This document shows, piece after piece, positions 63,431 through 64,000 of a stretch of 64,000 nt of DNA. The notes beneath the pieces were generated by a model, which was not told the DNA's origin, made no database searches, and worked only from the letters and a program-made list of their open reading frames with translations. How positions within the stretch are numbered: position 1 is the stretch's first letter; each line of letters starts with the position of its first letter. The DNA comes from Ryuthela nishihirai. Taxonomy: Eukaryota; Arthropoda; Arachnida; Araneae; Heptathelidae. A program made the translations under genes and the position numbers. The DNA is taken from contig JAWZYU010000764.1 in assembly GCA_038380435.1 (NCBI GenBank), forward strand, positions 1 through 64,000. The letters are read 5' to 3'.

Positions 63431-64000
63431 ATTTACCTCAAAAGTTGTAACAAATCGTTCATTACAATAAATATAATTTTAGAGGTTTGCATAACGGTTT
63501 TTCAGTTTTCATCATTTTTGAAAATATTTTAACTTCAGTAACTCTTGATACTAACGAACATTGTTTAAAAATCAAGATTTCGATAAATTTCGTTGAGATC
63601 GATAATTTATCTCCTGTTGCAGTTTTCTGTAAAAGAGCTTATTTTTAAAAGTCCTAAAACATTAAATATGGTTTTCCGTTTACTGAACATGGGAATGTCT
63701 CAATACAATTAGTAAAAAGTCGAGTATCACCACAATTAATATCCTTTAAGAATTAATTTTCGATTGGCAGGTCTTTGAAGAATGGATATTCGCAACCATG
63801 GGCGTCCGCAGAGGGGGGCAAACAGGCACTTCCCCCCCCCCCCGGGATTGAGTAAAAATTCTTGTTTCAATTAATTCTTGCTTCCTTTATGTTGTAAATT
63901 TATATACATTATGTATTTGTTTTTGTATTGATGCAATACTGTATTCTATAATCTACTTGAGAAAAAACCCAAAATAATTAAATAAAAATTTATTGATGTA
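63431..64000. other. AT-rich end of window
   Basis: No exon of gene C found. A C-run lies near 63832. GGCAGG at 63767 resembles an acceptor, but what follows does not encode the fibrinogen C-terminus. Confidence 0.5.

Noticed and set aside
60046..63440. Target-site duplication of the LINE
   Set aside because: GATGTTGTTTAT (left) and GATGTTAGTCAT (right) are only weakly similar and overlap the GATGATG tail, so no TSD is claimed.

Overview
The window is eukaryotic nuclear DNA: AT-rich, with spliced genes and very dense in transposons and tandem repeats. The three recognisable host genes all encode secreted fibrinogen-domain lectins of the tachylectin-5 / techylectin type. That family, together with the kilobase-scale introns, points to a chelicerate. 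A spider is most likely, but a horseshoe crab or scorpion cannot be excluded from sequence alone.

Layout. Gene A (minus strand, five exons, 16547 down to 1631) and gene B (minus strand, five exons, 35281 down to 22399) are a tandem pair. Gene C (plus strand, from 40288) diverges from gene B. Four of its exons are present, and its last exon must lie beyond position 64000. In all three genes the exon sizes (154-163, 161, 106, 165-168 and, for A and B, 281-290 nt) and intron phases (1, 0, 1, 1) agree, so the exons join without a frameshift. A encodes about 291 aa and B about 294 aa, the usual size for this family. The architecture is signal peptide, short cysteine-containing N-terminal region, then one fibrinogen-like domain with a DxDND calcium loop and a WWY...CH acetyl-group pocket region in the last exon. 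These are expected to be haemolymph pattern-recognition lectins. A and B share a conserved upstream block with possible TATA and Rel-like sites.

Nearly everything else is mobile or tandemly repeated. The dominant element (called SINE-A here) is a tRNA-derived SINE of about 385 bp. It is present in more than 40 copies in both orientations, many with clean target-site duplications (TSDs). Its central block resembles the deeply conserved Nin-type SINE domain. Other SINE families (B, C, D), palindromic TA-flanked MITEs, hAT-like elements, two TTAA-flanked piggyBac-like elements, Tc1 transposase relics, a 3.3-kb broken APE-type LINE (60113-63430) with two 5'-truncated relatives, and a second decayed LINE fill the introns. 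Tandem arrays include a 128-bp array nested in a hAT element, a 39-bp minisatellite, a 29-bp minisatellite, a 30-bp minisatellite grown at a SINE head, and a palindrome-seeded 60-bp array.

Most open reading frames outside the lectin exons and LINE are passages through SINE-A or through repeats whose period is a multiple of three, and are not genes. No operon, CRISPR array, rRNA or credible functional tRNA gene was found. The most interesting signals are concerted evolution of exons 2 and 4 between lectins A and B, with paired filled and empty transposon sites; the satellite growing inside a hAT element; and the recurrent tandem reiteration of the SINE-A 3' half at the same junction in separate loci.
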